From: JAFDVL01 sp043736395 | Lineage (GTDB): Bacteria > Acidobacteriota > Blastocatellia > RBC074 | Reading direction: 5' to 3' | DNA: 6,196 nucleotides | Assembly (NCBI GenBank): GCA_043736395.1 | Contig: JAYTCQ010000163.1 | Coordinates: 1-6,196, forward strand | Shown here: one piece after another, positions 5,357 through 6,196 of the stretch | How positions within the stretch are numbered: position 1 is the stretch's first letter | Layout of the letters: every line of letters starts with the position of its first letter | Position numbers and translations under genes: made by a program | Notes under the pieces: model-generated | Databases searched by the model: none | What the model saw: the letters and a program-made list of their open reading frames with translations, nothing else | Told to the model about the DNA's origin: nothing

Positions 5357-6196
5357 ATGCATCTTGAAACTTTAAAGACGTTTTGTGACCTGATAGAAAC
5401 CGGCAGTTTTTCCAAAGCAGCCGAAATTAATTTCGTTTCTCAGTCCGCTGTCAGCCAGCAAATCAAAGTTCTCGAAAACCGTTTTGATTGTGTTTTGATT
5501 GAAAGAAATTCACGCCGCAAGGTGGAACCGACTCCCGCCGGACGGCAGGTATATTCCGCCTCGCAGGAAATCATGCAACGATTCAAAGCGCTGGAATTAG
5601 AGCTGCAAGCTAAAGATCAAGCCATCGCTGGAACGGTTCGATTAGCCACTGTTTACAGCGTAGGGCTGCACGAACTGCCCCCGTACGTGAAGCAGTTTAT
5701 TCAGCTCTATCCACAGGTCAACGTCCACGTCGAATATGCCCGGACAAATAATATTTATGAAGCCTGCCTGAATAATTCGATAGATTTTGGGATTGTCGCG
5801 ATGCCTCAAAAAAAGCCGCAGCTCGAAGTCGTCCGTTTGCGCGACGCGGAATTAGTGTTGATTTGCAGTCCCGAACATCACTTGGCAAAGAAGAAAAAAG
5901 TGAAACTCAGTCAGATTCAGGATGAGCCGTTCATTGCCTTCGAAAAAGATATTCCAACCGGTAAAGAAATTGATCGAATTCTGAAAAATCATCGTGTGAC
6001 GATCAGGAATGTCATGGAGTTCGACAACATTGAAACGATCAAACGATCTGTCGAAGCAGGGAATGGAATTTCTATTTTACCTGAGACCGTCGTAGCTTCT
6101 GAAGTTCGCACTCGGCAATTAGTGGCGTTGAAGTTTTCAGATGGAAAGTTTACGCGCTCGGTTGGAATTATTCATCGGAAGGGAAAAGTGTTTAGC
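5357..6196 (+). CDS. LysR-family transcriptional regulator (3' end beyond window)
   Basis: 280 codons are open to the edge of the window with no stop; family proteins are usually about 290-310 residues, so most of it is present. Residues 1-60 form the winged helix-turn-helix (LETLKTFCDLIETGSFSKAA, then SQSAVSQQIKVLE as recognition helix), followed by LIERN, and TPAG at 59-62. A linker helix spans about 63-88. From about G92 (GTVRLATVYSVG) comes the periplasmic-binding-protein-like effector domain with DFGIVAMP, ELVLICSPEHHLA and FDNIETIKRSVEAGNGISILPE. The last motif resembles CysB/CysL/CbbR-type regulators, but the ligand cannot be told. It diverges from the SDR gene with a T-N11-A repeat between them, so SDR is the most likely target, along with lysR itself. 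The start is the first ATG and begins right at the family N-terminus. No strong ribosome-binding site is seen. Confidence 0.93.
   Translation, partial: MHLETLKTFCDLIETGSFSKAAEINFVSQSAVSQQIKVLENRFDCVLIERNSRRKVEPTPAGRQVYSASQEIMQRFKALELELQAKDQAIAGTVRLATVYSVGLHELPPYVKQFIQLYPQVNVHVEYARTNNIYEACLNNSIDFGIVAMPQKKPQLEVVRLRDAELVLICSPEHHLAKKKKVKLSQIQDEPFIAFEKDIPTGKEIDRILKNHRVTIRNVMEFDNIETIKRSVEAGNGISILPETVVASEVRTRQLVALKFSDGKFTRSVGIIHRKGKVFS

Overview
The window shows an ordinary respiratory locus from a moderate-G+C bacterium. It most resembles an Acidobacteriota genome, perhaps the Blastocatellia side. That placement is an inference from three things: the secreted small protein at the left, a menaquinone-type (type B, five-helix) succinate dehydrogenase, and intergenic palindromes built around GCNNGCN-TCC-NGCNNGC. 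No rRNA or other phylogenetic marker is present, so it is tentative.

Layout, left to right. A short exported protein of unknown function is on the + strand (92-613). It converges on sdhB across a 164-bp gap that is almost filled by a pair of inverted palindromes (624-773). Reading leftward on the - strand is an operon ordered sdhC (4294-3614), sdhA (3605-1686), sdhB (1557-778), encoding the complete membrane-bound succinate:quinone oxidoreductase. sdhC and sdhA are 8 bp apart. sdhA and sdhB are separated by 128 bp, nearly all of it a second inverted-palindrome element with perfect 29-bp arms (1575-1681). Upstream of sdhC, 84 bp away on the same strand, is an atypical NAD(P)-binding SDR protein (5260-4379). 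Divergent from it is a LysR-type regulator (5357 onward), which runs off the right edge.

How the parts work together. SdhA oxidises succinate at covalently bound FAD. SdhB passes the electrons through three Fe-S centres. SdhC, a predicted di-haem cytochrome b, delivers them to the quinone pool, most likely menaquinone. The SDR and LysR genes form a classic divergent regulator-target pair. The gap between them holds a perfect inverted repeat of T-N11-A form overlapping a TATAAT at the lysR start, which suggests autoregulation and control of the SDR gene. Read-through from SDR into sdhCAB is possible but not shown.

The most noteworthy feature is the pair of non-coding elements. Both are REPIN-like (two inverted hairpin units facing each other), share arm and internal sequence, and show pairing-preserving substitutions in the hairpin stems. 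One lies inside the sdh operon immediately upstream of the sdhB ribosome-binding site. I see no clearly new enzyme or defence system, no CRISPR array, no tRNA or rRNA and no transposase. No stretch longer than 300 bp lacks a gene.
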